This document shows, piece after piece, positions 8,836 to 16,225 of a stretch of DNA of 64,000 nucleotides. Both the position numbers and the translations under genes were made by a program. The first letter of the stretch is position 1. Each line of letters opens with the position of its first letter. This DNA is from UBA3951 sp050952125 (GTDB lineage Bacteria > Bacillota > Sulfobacillia > Fermentithermobacillales > Fermentithermobacillaceae): the NCBI GenBank assembly GCA_050952125.1, contig JBMNKK010000003.1:124001-188000 (forward strand), written 5' to 3'. Below the pieces are notes generated by a model that saw only the letters and a list, made by a program, of their open reading frames with translations, made no database searches and was not told the DNA's origin.

Positions 8836-9702
8836 CTATCCTACCGCGCCTGGCGACGGGATGAAGATAACTTGCCCCTGCGTGAGAGAGTACGGCGGTG
8901 ATAGCTGCGGATTGAAGGCCGTGAGTTCAGTCACGTTCATACCGAACTTCCTCGCGATGACCTCGATGGTTTCGCCCTCCATAACCACATATCTTCTGGC
9001 CGCTCCGCTGCCGCCGCCTCCCTGGTGTATGGGACCCATGTGGTGTCCGTCATGGTCGGGCCTCATATGCATTGTAGGGACGTGTACGACCTCGCCTGGG
9101 AAGATGAGCTCGGGGTTCCTGATCTGAGGATTGGCTCTGATGAGCGCGTCCAGAGATACTCCGTGCTTCTGCGCAATAAGGAACATCGTGTCGCCGGGCT
9201 GGACTACGTAATCCTGCACTCCGGCTACTGGCGGCCGCTCCGGACGTTCAGGCCGCTCCGGCCTGTGGTCAGGATGAGGCCTGATGATGATCGTAATGTT
9301 GCACATCTCCGCAATACGCCGGATAAGGCGAAGTTTCCTGTCCTGGCGTCCGGTTCCCCGGATGATGACTGCGCGCCCGGCTTCATCGCTGATCAACCGG
9401 TCTGCCCTCATCCACCCCATTTCCATAGCCTCGTTTTCACGGGACCAAATGATGGGCAGTAGGTCATGTAAGTCGTCAGAGTGCCGGATCTCACGGAAAC
9501 TGCCCGGTATCTCCACACCTACGCACGCTAAGAGCTCGTGGCAATCGTCTACCTGTTTCCTGTGCAGTTCCAAAAGTTCTCGAATAAGATCCAGGCAGTC
9601 AAGCGATGCACCTATCCGCTCAAGTCTTTCGTACAAAGGGGAAAGCTCCCGGTTGCGCATCCAGACGTAAGTTGTGGCCTGAACGACCTCCTGGTCTGCC
9701 AT
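8836..9702 (-). CDS. Protein with N-terminal helical domain and two LysM domains
   Basis: This 288-residue protein probably binds peptidoglycan or the spore surface. The first 140 residues are helical and charged with no signal peptide (ERLERIGASLDCLDLIRELLELHRKQVDDC), which resembles a ferritin-like or coat-type domain. A proline/arginine linker (PERPERPERP) is followed by LysM 1 at about 170-215 (DYVVQPGDTMFLIAQKHGVS) and LysM 2 at about 240-284 (RYVVMEGETIEVIARKFGMN). ATG 9702 is chosen because GGAGGGG precedes it. The lack of an export signal suggests a spore protein laid down from the mother cell, as for SafA-like proteins. This is an inference. Confidence 0.8.
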   Translation of the reverse strand: MADQEVVQATTYVWMRNRELSPLYERLERIGASLDCLDLIRELLELHRKQVDDCHELLACVGVEIPGSFREIRHSDDLHDLLPIIWSRENEAMEMGWMRADRLISDEAGRAVIIRGTGRQDRKLRLIRRIAEMCNITIIIRPHPDHRPERPERPERPPVAGVQDYVVQPGDTMFLIAQKHGVSLDALIRANPQIRNPELIFPGEVVHVPTMHMRPDHDGHHMGPIHQGGGGSGAARRYVVMEGETIEVIARKFGMNVTELTAFNPQLSPPYSLTQGQVIFIPSPGAVG

Positions 9703-9804
9703 GAATAACCCCCTCCACATCCTCGCTTATCGGTTATCTCTCCAATCTATGAGCCGGTAGGCCTTTTGGTGCGGAGGCGGCCGGAAGCGCAGGACAAACG
9801 AAAA

Positions 9805-9826
9805 GGCCCTCTCCGAAGAGAGGGCC
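9805..9826 (-). terminator. Rho-independent terminator of the small acidic gene
   Basis: Read on the minus strand, GGCCCTCT pairs with AGAGGGCC around a short loop and is followed by TTTT. It lies about 55 bases past the stop of the gene at 9883-10185. Confidence 0.75.
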
Positions 9827-9882
9827 GAAACACTCGCGAGACTTAAGTGGATTGGGCTAAGGTCAGCCCATTTTCGCTCCCC

Positions 9883-10185
9883 TTATGAGGGTTCAATGTC
9901 TTCAGGCGGCCTGGGTTCCGATCGCCTTCGCGGAGCCGGTTCAGGCCAAGGCCACATGCCTTGCTCGAGCCAGTAGTCGTCAGGTTCCCGCCAGTACCAG
10001 TCGTCCGGGTCCTGAACGCGGTCTGCATCCTCCTCAGAGCGGGGGGCTTCGAGCTGTTCAGCGAAGTAGGGGTCGAATTCTTCCTCGTAAAAAGGGCTTT
10101 CCAGCCTGTAGTCTCCTCGCCGTGGAGGATTCCTTTCTTTCTCGTCCAAAGGCGGGTTTTCATGCTCGCGTTCGTCTATCATCAT
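9883..10185 (-). CDS. Small acidic protein divergent from lexA, function unknown
   Basis: This 100-residue protein is very acidic and rich in Pro, Trp and Tyr (DDWYWREPDDYWLEQGMWPWPEP). An AAAGGAGGGG site right before ATG 10185 makes translation likely, and it has its own terminator. No membrane helix, signal or known domain is visible. It shares its upstream region with lexA, where LexA-type palindromes lie 38-115 bases before its start, so it may be under SOS control. In Bacillus the gene divergent from lexA is the division inhibitor yneA, but the sequence here does not resemble it. Confidence 0.68.
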   Translation of the reverse strand: MMIDEREHENPPLDEKERNPPRRGDYRLESPFYEEEFDPYFAEQLEAPRSEEDADRVQDPDDWYWREPDDYWLEQGMWPWPEPAPRRRSEPRPPEDIEPS

Positions 10186-10222
10186 GCCCCTCCTTTCAAG
10201 GATCGGGAATAGCGTTCCCGCA

Positions 10223-10238
10223 GCAAACGAGCGTATGT
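10223..10238. promoter_or_regulatory. Candidate LexA operator A (lexA upstream)
   Basis: GCAAACGAGCGTATGT fits the Gram-positive SOS box (CGAAC-N4-GTTCG type) imperfectly. It is the site closest to the divergent small gene. Confidence 0.5.
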
Positions 10239-10249
10239 ATCGGCAGATA

Positions 10250-10265
10250 GCAAACTGGCGTTTGC
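10250..10265. promoter_or_regulatory. Candidate LexA operator B (lexA upstream)
   Basis: GCAAACTGGCGTTTGC has perfect 6-base arms around TGGC and overlaps the -35 box of the predicted lexA promoter. It is the best of the sites. Confidence 0.72.
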
Positions 10266-10290
10266 GTTCTTTGGGAATTCATGCTAAACT
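10262..10290 (+). promoter_or_regulatory. Predicted lexA promoter
   Basis: TTGCGT (10262-10267), a 17-base spacer and TAAACT (10285-10290) form a sigma-A-type promoter. Candidate operator B covers the -35 box and operator C the -10 box, as expected for autorepression. Confidence 0.6.
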
Positions 10291-10299
10291 TTTGTTCGG
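10284..10299. promoter_or_regulatory. Candidate LexA operator C (lexA upstream)
   Basis: CTAAACTTTTGTTCGG keeps the AAAC-N4-GTTC core and overlaps the -10 box of the predicted promoter. Confidence 0.5.
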
Positions 10300-10327
10300 G
10301 ATCACGAAAGAAAGAGGAGGGTCCGGC

Positions 10328-10939
10328 ATGGCGAAGCTAACGGAACAGCAGGCCAGAGTCCTTGAGGTGATCAGGGAGAGCATACGTGAGTTCGGTTACC
10401 CTCCGTCAGTCAGAGAACTTGGCGAAAAACTGGGCCTCAAGTCGACCGCTACCGTGCACACGCACCTCAGGAATCTCGAGCGTAAAGGATACCTCAAAAG
10501 AACCGCGCAGAAGTCCAGAGCGTTCAACATTATCGATTCTTTTGAAGTGAGCGAACCGGGCCCGGTAATCATGGTGCCGCTGGTGGGCATGGTCCGCGCC
10601 GGCACTCCCGTGCTCGCGGTAGAGAATATCGAGGATATGGTCCCGTTCCCACGGTCTTTTGTGAAGTCGGAAAACGTGTTTCTCCTCAGGGTCCAAGGCG
10701 ACAGCATGATCGACGCGGGCATATACGACGGCGACTTCGTGCTGGTAAGGCAGCAGGACCACGCCGACAACGGCGACATCGTGGTAGCGCTTTTGGGCGA
10801 CGAAGCCACGGTGAAGTCTTTCTACCGGGAGAAAGATGCCATACGTCTCCAGCCCCGCAATCCCCGCCTCGCTCCTATTGTGTCGCGAGATGTCCGGGTA
10901 ATTGGCAAAGTTGTGGGGCTTTACCGCAGCGTCCGCTAA
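10328..10939 (+). CDS. lexA: LexA repressor of the SOS response
   Basis: This 203-residue protein represses DNA-damage genes and cleaves itself when activated by RecA filaments. The N-terminal winged helix is clear (PPSVRELGEKLGLKSTATVHTHLRNLERKGYL, about residues 24-54 in pieces). The cleavage site is the Ala-Gly bond in MVRAGTPV, the catalytic serine is in QGDSMIDAG and the lysine is in EATVKSFYR. ATG 10328 follows an AGAGGAGGG site; an in-frame start further upstream lacks the family's N-terminus. Its stop overlaps the stop of the convergent ynbB gene by 4 bases. Three palindromes upstream point to self-regulation. Confidence 0.97.
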   Translation: MAKLTEQQARVLEVIRESIREFGYPPSVRELGEKLGLKSTATVHTHLRNLERKGYLKRTAQKSRAFNIIDSFEVSEPGPVIMVPLVGMVRAGTPVLAVENIEDMVPFPRSFVKSENVFLLRVQGDSMIDAGIYDGDFVLVRQQDHADNGDIVVALLGDEATVKSFYREKDAIRLQPRNPRLAPIVSRDVRVIGKVVGLYRSVR

Positions 10940-12186
10940 TCGAAAAGGGTTTCGGCCGCTCTCCTTGCGGCGATCATCACGTGTTCCTTAGTGAGCCCGC
11001 CTTGCAGGTATGCCGTGTACGGAGGGATGAACGGGGCGTCGCACGACAACTCGATTGAAGATCCCTGCACAAATGTCCCGGCAGCCATGATAACCCGATG
11101 CTCGTAGCCGGGCATTTCCCAAGGTTCCGGAGCCGCGAACGAGTCTACCGGAGACGATGCTTGAATAGCTTGTGCAAAGGACTTGAGAGCCTCCGGCGTC
11201 TTCAGGATCACCGACTGAACTATGTCCGCCCGCTCATCGAGGGGTCCGGGGTCAACCTCGAATCCTAGAGCTCCAAGGAACGCCGCGGCGAATGCCGCCC
11301 CTTTAAGCGCCTCACCCACGATTTTCGGCGCCAGGAAGAGGCCCTGGTACAGATCCCTGTACCCCGATGCGTTGCTCCCAACCTCGCCGCCCAACCCCGG
11401 CGCGTACAGGCTCTCGGCAGTCAGTGACACGCACTCCGGATCACCTACCGCGTAAGCGCCCGTAGACGCAAGTCCGCCGCCCGGGTTTTTGATCAGGGAG
11501 CCTACAGTCAAAGATACCCCGAGTGAAGGGGGCTCCACCGTGCCTGTAAACTCGCAATAGCAGTTATCCACCATGGTGCAAAGATGTGGCCACCCTCTTC
11601 TCTTCACATCCATAAACGCTTCCAGAGTTCGCGCGGAGATGCTTTTCCTGGCCGAGTAACCCCTGGAGCGCTGAATGTATATGAGCGATGTGTTCGGGCG
11701 TATCTGTTCTGAGAGCAGGTTCTCGAGCTCGGAGAGGTCAATCCGCCCTTCCTGCAGATCCAAGAGGCAGCAGGTCTCTCGAAAGGACACGCCTTGTCCC
11801 TGTAGCCCTTTTTCGCCCACGACCGGTTTCAGCGTGTCATACGGAGGCCCGGTGACGCACAGGACGTCGTCGCCCGGCCTTGTGAGCGCGAAGAGCGCTG
11901 TCTTGAGCGCGTGAGTTCCCGACGTCCAGTGAGTTCTCACAAGGCCCGCCTCGCCGCCGAACACTCTCGCATAAAGCCTGTCCAGCGTATCGCGGCCGCT
12001 GTCTCCGTACCCGTAACCTGTGCTTCCCACCATGTGCGGCAGGGCCACGCGCGATTCGATGAAGGAGTCAAGGACGCGCTCCTGATTGGCCAGTACGGTC
12101 TCTTCTATCCGGTCCCAGGCCGGCCGGACTTCCTCGCAGGCTTGCCTGAAACACCGGCTCAGCTTGTCCCTTTGGCTATCTGTCAC
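10936..12186 (-). CDS. ynbB: PLP-dependent methionine gamma-lyase-family protein (YnbB)
   Basis: This 416-residue protein belongs to the YnbB or 'aluminium resistance' family of fold-type I PLP enzymes. Visible features are the N-terminal GSTGYGYGDSGRDTLDRLYA stretch, HWTSGTHAL in the cofactor-binding region, a central Asp (MVDNCYCEF) and the Schiff-base lysine in SLIKNPGGG. The true reaction is not established for the family. It overlaps hflX by 4 bases (ATGA) downstream of it, the same hflX-ynbB pairing as in Bacillus subtilis, so the two are co-translated. Confidence 0.93.
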   Translation of the reverse strand: MTDSQRDKLSRCFRQACEEVRPAWDRIEETVLANQERVLDSFIESRVALPHMVGSTGYGYGDSGRDTLDRLYARVFGGEAGLVRTHWTSGTHALKTALFALTRPGDDVLCVTGPPYDTLKPVVGEKGLQGQGVSFRETCCLLDLQEGRIDLSELENLLSEQIRPNTSLIYIQRSRGYSARKSISARTLEAFMDVKRRGWPHLCTMVDNCYCEFTGTVEPPSLGVSLTVGSLIKNPGGGLASTGAYAVGDPECVSLTAESLYAPGLGGEVGSNASGYRDLYQGLFLAPKIVGEALKGAAFAAAFLGALGFEVDPGPLDERADIVQSVILKTPEALKSFAQAIQASSPVDSFAAPEPWEMPGYEHRVIMAAGTFVQGSSIELSCDAPFIPPYTAYLQGGLTKEHVMIAARRAAETLFD

Positions 12187-13487
12187 GGTTTCCTTATCCC
12201 CAATACTCTAGAGTAGCGTTCGGCGTCTTCGGGACGGAGGTCTATGGTGATGACCGCGCCCTCATCATCGTGAACCTCAGAGCGCAGCGTTCCCGCCCTC
12301 TTGAGTTCGAAGGCTATGTCCCACTTGGCGTAAGGAACCCATAGAGAGACGGTCTCCCTCTTTGTCGCGAGGCCCTCGACTACCGCATCGGCGATCTGCT
12401 CCAAACCTTCCTCAAAAACTGCCGATACAGCAATACTTCCTTTGTGCAGGCGAAGCATTGAGTCCAGTTCCTCCGCCATGACTTTGTCTTTCTTGTTGAA
12501 ACACACGATCTTGGGGCGGTCCCCGACACCCAGATCCGACAAGACCCCGTCGACAGTGGCCATCTGCTGCGGCCAGGCGGGATTTGCGGCATCGACCACG
12601 TGAATGAGGAGGTCGGAATCTACCGATTCTTCGAGGGTGGCTCTAAATGCTGCGATCAGCTCGTGGGGTAGTCCTTGTATGAAGCCTACCGTGTCTACCA
12701 GTAGAGTTGTCTGGCCCGACGGCAGTACCCACTTTCTCGTCCACGGGTCCAGCGTAGCGAAGAGCTTGTCATCGGCATACGCCTCTTCCCCAGTGAGAGC
12801 ATTGAACAAGGTTGATTTCCCGGCATTGGTGTACCCGACAAGCGATATGATGGGTATCCCGGACCTGCGGCGCTGTTTTGTCTGCTCCGCCCTTACCCTC
12901 AAGACTTTCTTTAGTCCCCTGTTGAGGTGGGCTATGCGGCTTCTTAGGGCGCGGCGGTCCATCTCGATCTTTGTTTCGCCGGGCCCCCGTGTCCCGATAC
13001 CCCCTCCGGGGTTCGACATCTCTACTCCGAATCCGCTGAGAGAACTCAGAGCGTGTTTTTGGGCGGCGATCTCGACCTGAAGTTTTCCTTCGGCGGTGTT
13101 CGCGCGCGCAGCGAAGATGCGCAGTATCAGTTCGGCCCTGTCCATGACCGGTACGCCGGTAATCCTCTCAAGGTTTCTCGATTGTGTCGGCGTCAGCTTC
13201 CCGTCCACAATGACGCATGAAGCCTCTTCCCTCTCAACTAGCCGGGCAAGCTCCTGTGTCTTGCCTTTCCCCAGGTAAGTGGCCGGGTCAGGAGCCTCGC
13301 GCTCCTGAGAGACAACGCCTACAACCTCATAGTCCATGGTTTCGGCCAATCGCGAGGTCTCTTTGACAGATTCCTCCCAGGACAGCACCATGCCGGGTGT
13401 GGCGGGTCTGGAGATGTCGTCGCGCACGCCGGCCAGGATTACTCTGATCGGACCCTCACTTCCCGGCTCATAAGGTGTTCTTGGCAC
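12183..13487 (-). CDS. hflX: GTPase HflX
   Basis: This 434-residue GTPase binds the large ribosomal subunit and splits stalled or stress-damaged ribosomes. The N-terminal HflX domain (YLGKGKTQELARLVE) and the glycine-rich linker (NPGGGIGTRGPGETKIE) precede the G domain: G1 GYTNAGKST, G3 DTVGF, G4 NKKD. The start is GTG 13487 with a GGAGGG site 5 bases upstream. It lies 87 bases after spoVK with a promoter-like TATAAT in the gap, and it is coupled to ynbB. Confidence 0.96.
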   Translation of the reverse strand: MPRTPYEPGSEGPIRVILAGVRDDISRPATPGMVLSWEESVKETSRLAETMDYEVVGVVSQEREAPDPATYLGKGKTQELARLVEREEASCVIVDGKLTPTQSRNLERITGVPVMDRAELILRIFAARANTAEGKLQVEIAAQKHALSSLSGFGVEMSNPGGGIGTRGPGETKIEMDRRALRSRIAHLNRGLKKVLRVRAEQTKQRRRSGIPIISLVGYTNAGKSTLFNALTGEEAYADDKLFATLDPWTRKWVLPSGQTTLLVDTVGFIQGLPHELIAAFRATLEESVDSDLLIHVVDAANPAWPQQMATVDGVLSDLGVGDRPKIVCFNKKDKVMAEELDSMLRLHKGSIAVSAVFEEGLEQIADAVVEGLATKRETVSLWVPYAKWDIAFELKRAGTLRSEVHDDEGAVITIDLRPEDAERYSRVLGIRKP

Positions 13488-13573
13488 TTGATCCCTCCGC
13501 GGTCCCTGGCAAGATCGCCCTTTGGAACGCCGGGCGCTGCCTCATAGTGACGTTAGCCTCATAGGCAGGCCTA

Positions 13574-13603
13574 ATTATACTACATCGAGAGAAGCTTCCA
13601 GAA
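13574..13603 (-). promoter_or_regulatory. Possible promoter of hflX-ynbB
   Basis: TATAAT occupies 13579-13574 on the minus strand and overlaps the spoVK stop codon. The best -35 box is a poor TTCTGG at 13603-13598 with an 18-base spacer. Confidence 0.4.
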
Positions 13604-14492
13604 GCTCCCTGGGTGTGAGCATCACCAAGTCTTGCCTGGTAAAGGTTCTATCCTTTATGAGCCGCACAGCCTGCCTGCGGATGGCCTTTTCGATGAGGTT
13701 TCTCACCATGCGGGCATTCGACGGGACAGGCTCCACGTCCCTCTTTTCGCGGATGATGCGTTCGAGCATCGAGGAGGCTTCCAAAGAGAGCCTGTATTCC
13801 CTCTTCCTCAGCATGACCTCGGCTATCTGCATAAGCTCTTCCGCGCTGTAATCGGGAAACTCCAGGTGGATCGGGAACCGGGAGCGCAGGCCCGGGTTTG
13901 ACCTCAAAAACTGCTCCATCTCCATTGGATACCCCGCGAGGATGAACACCGTTTCCTTAGCGTTGTCCTCCATACCCTTCACGATGCAATCGATGCACTC
14001 TTTACCGAAATCCTTCTCGCCTCCCCTGGACAGCGAGTAAGCTTCGTCGATGAACAAGATGCCCCCCTGGGCTTTCTTGATCTGCTCCTTCGTGCGCTGC
14101 GCCGTGTGGCCGATATACTCACCCACCAGATCGGCCCGTTCGACCTCTATAACATGCCCCTTTTCCAGAAGTCCGGCATCAGCCAGAAGCCTCCCCAAGA
14201 TCCGGGCAATAGTGGTCTTGCCTGTGCCGGGATTGCCTTTGAACACCATGTGAAGGACAACCTTGTCCGTCACAAGGCCGGCCCGTTCGCGCTTCTTCTG
14301 GATCTCAGCAAAAGCGTAGACCTCATATATCAGATCCTTCACCCGTTCCAGTCCGACCAGCGACCGGAGTTCCTCCAGGGCCCCCTCTTTTGATTGGAAG
14401 GGTGCCGGCAAGAGGTCTATGTCGGACGATCTCACTTGAGGTACTACGCGCAAGTACGGACTCTTGGCGGTTCTAAGCAAGTTCTGGCTCAA
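13575..14492 (-). CDS. spoVK: AAA-type ATPase, stage V sporulation protein K
   Basis: This 305-residue CbbX/SpoVK-type AAA ATPase acts late in sporulation; its exact substrate is not known. It has Walker A GNPGTGKTT, Walker B GILFIDEAYSL, a sensor-1-like region (VFILAGYP) and an arginine finger region (NPGLRSRFP). The C-terminal lid follows (PSNARMVRNLIEKAI). The start is TTG 14492 with a GGGGGGAG site 7 bases away. The order spoVK-hflX-ynbB matches Bacillus subtilis and supports the assignment. Confidence 0.93.
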   Translation of the reverse strand: MSQNLLRTAKSPYLRVVPQVRSSDIDLLPAPFQSKEGALEELRSLVGLERVKDLIYEVYAFAEIQKKRERAGLVTDKVVLHMVFKGNPGTGKTTIARILGRLLADAGLLEKGHVIEVERADLVGEYIGHTAQRTKEQIKKAQGGILFIDEAYSLSRGGEKDFGKECIDCIVKGMEDNAKETVFILAGYPMEMEQFLRSNPGLRSRFPIHLEFPDYSAEELMQIAEVMLRKREYRLSLEASSMLERIIREKRDVEPVPSNARMVRNLIEKAIRRQAVRLIKDRTFTRQDLVMLTPRELLEASLDVV

Positions 14493-14571
14493 TGGAAACG
14501 CTCCCCCCGGAGAAATGAGATACGCGGCGTCACAATATATGCTCTTCGCGGGGTTTAGGCGAGGGAAAAGG

Positions 14572-14594
14572 AAAACCGCCCGCTTTCCGGGCGG
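14572..14594 (-). terminator. Rho-independent terminator after the YHS gene
   Basis: On the minus strand, CCGCCCG pairs with CGGGCGG around a GAAAG loop and is followed by TTTT. It closes the miaB-to-hfq/YHS transcription unit ahead of spoVK. Confidence 0.8.
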
Positions 14595-14623
14595 CTTTCG
14601 CGAGGCAGCGTCTTTGCCTTACG

Positions 14624-14863
14624 CTACCTCGGCCGGTTGTCGTTCCTTCTGTCTCTGTTGTCGCGATTATTGCGCAGGTTGCTGCGGTTGTCGTTCCTGT
14701 TCTGGTCGTTATTGTCACGGGTGAAGTTGTCGGGGTTCCTATCGAACTCCTGGCGGCACCTATCGGAGCAGAAGTAGTAATTCTGGCCTCTATGCTCCGA
14801 CCTAAGGTTGTTGTTGCGGTTGTCGTCCCTTACGTTCATCCCGCAGACTGGATCACGAGCCAC
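14624..14863 (-). CDS. Small YHS-domain protein with Asn/Asp/Arg-rich tail
   Basis: This 79-residue protein has a YHS domain, a small metal-binding module: DPVCGMNV at the start and YYFCSDRCRQEFDRNPDNF about 28 residues later, giving the three usual cysteines. The last 30 residues are almost only Asn, Asp and Arg (NDQNRNDNRSNLRNNRD), a low-complexity, possibly disordered or RNA-contacting tail. GTG 14863 is chosen because GGGAGG lies 8 bases upstream and the domain begins there. It is 85 bases past hfq. The function is unknown; YHS domains often sit with copper or other metal proteins. Confidence 0.78.
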   Translation of the reverse strand: MARDPVCGMNVRDDNRNNNLRSEHRGQNYYFCSDRCRQEFDRNPDNFTRDNNDQNRNDNRSNLRNNRDNRDRRNDNRPR

Positions 14864-14948
14864 GCATCTCACCTCCCGGCAGCCGGAATCACACCAGCAT
14901 CGGGAAGTTTGCCCAAGCCCTAGCAGTTGCATACTCGAAGGCTAAGAA

Positions 14949-15209
14949 CTAGGAGTCCTTGGTTTCCGCGGGTTTCGGTTCGCTGAAATTGGTGTTCACC
15001 GGCTTCGAGGGGGTGATGGTGGACACGGCGTGCTTGTATATGAGCATCTGCCTTCCGTCGCTATCGAGGACAACGGTGAAATTGTCAAAGCCTTTGACTA
15101 TGCCTTTCAGCTGGAATCCGTTGACCAAATACACAGTGGTCAATATGGCTTCTTTGCGAATCTGATTAAGGAATGCGTCTTGCAGGTTAATAGGGGTCTT
15201 TGCGCTCAC
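14949..15209 (-). CDS. hfq: RNA chaperone Hfq
   Basis: This 86-residue Sm-like protein forms a hexameric ring that binds small RNAs and mRNA. Sm1 runs over LTTVYLVNGFQLKGIVKGFD and Sm2 ends in the hallmark YKHAVSTI. GTG 15209 with GGAGGG upstream gives the normal Hfq length; longer in-frame starts would add residues the family does not have. It follows miaA by 25 bases, as in many bacteria. Confidence 0.96.
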   Translation of the reverse strand: MSAKTPINLQDAFLNQIRKEAILTTVYLVNGFQLKGIVKGFDNFTVVLDSDGRQMLIYKHAVSTITPSKPVNTNFSEPKPAETKDS

Positions 15210-15234
15210 TTCTGTTTCCCTCCAGCTCTCTCCA

Positions 15235-16185
15235 CTATCGTGCGGGACTAGTATCAACCTCGAAATGGTTTCTGATAAGGTCGGAGGCTCTTTGCAGGAC
15301 ATCCGCCCAAGCAATATCCTGACCTCTCTCCAACCATATTATGCCTTCTTCTCTGGAAAACCATGTAAACTGTCTCTTGGCGAACCTCCTGGTATTACGC
15401 TTAATGAGAGCCTTCGTCTCTTCCAGGGTGCAGAGCCCGTCCAGGAAAAGCCCGATCTCTTTGTAACCGAGTCCCTGCATGCTGGCAAGGTCGCTCTTGT
15501 AGCCCATTTTCCGGAGGTCCATCACTTCTTCTACAAAGCCCTGCCGAAACTGCTCTTCTACCCTATTATCGATTCTCTCGCCCAGATCTTGACGATTCCA
15601 CGACAATCCGAGTTTCAAAGCGTCATACGGGGAGTCCGCTTTTTCCTTTTGCCTCTCGGATATGGGGTGTCCGGTAGAGCGGAAGTACTCGAGGGCTCTT
15701 ACGACCCGTTTGTGGTCATTTGGATGAAGGCGGGCCCACGACTCGGGATCGCGATCTTTGAGAAGGGCGTGAACGGCCTGATTCCCTTCCTTCTTGGCGA
15801 GGTTACGCATATCGCGCCTGAACCGAAGGTCGGGTGGGGCGTCTCTCAGCGGGTAATCTCTGAGGAGAGCCCGTACGTAGAGGCCGGTTCCCCCTACCAC
15901 GCATGGGATATGCTTTCTATCCAGGATTTCCCGAATGGCTCTTGAAGCTCTCTCTTTGAACTCCTGGACGCTCCAAGGTTCATCCGGATCCTTGACATCC
16001 ACCAGGTGATGTCGGACGAGCGCCATCTCTTCTTGCGTCGGTTTGGCGGTGCCTATGTTCATATATCGGTAGACTTGCATGGAGTCGGCGGAGATGATTT
16101 CCAGCGGGAAGAAGCGAGCCAATTCCATAGCGAGACCGGATTTGCCCGAAGCGGTCGGGCCTGTGATCACCAGAATCCTACTCAA
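15235..16185 (-). CDS. miaA: tRNA dimethylallyltransferase MiaA
   Basis: This protein of about 316 residues transfers a dimethylallyl group to A37 of tRNAs that read codons starting with U; MiaB, encoded in the same unit, then adds the methylthio group. The P-loop GPTASGKSGLA is at the N-terminus, followed by ISADSMQVYRYMNIGTAKP, VVGGTGLYVRALL and NTRRFAKRQFTWF near the end, all family hallmarks. TTG 16185 is preferred because it places the P-loop at the usual position; the frame is open further up to 16263, which would overlap mutL. Confidence 0.95.
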   Translation of the reverse strand: MSRILVITGPTASGKSGLAMELARFFPLEIISADSMQVYRYMNIGTAKPTQEEMALVRHHLVDVKDPDEPWSVQEFKERASRAIREILDRKHIPCVVGGTGLYVRALLRDYPLRDAPPDLRFRRDMRNLAKKEGNQAVHALLKDRDPESWARLHPNDHKRVVRALEYFRSTGHPISERQKEKADSPYDALKLGLSWNRQDLGERIDNRVEEQFRQGFVEEVMDLRKMGYKSDLASMQGLGYKEIGLFLDGLCTLEETKALIKRNTRRFAKRQFTWFSREEGIIWLERGQDIAWADVLQRASDLIRNHFEVDTSPAR

Positions 16186-16225
16186 CGGCTGCCTCTCGCC
16201 CCCCCGACTTTCTGTCCTCAAGACA

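Noticed and set aside
9843..10163. Alternative minus-strand frame of 106 codons over the small acidic gene
   Set aside because: It lacks a ribosome site, while the overlapping frame 9883-10185 starts right after AAAGGAGGGG.
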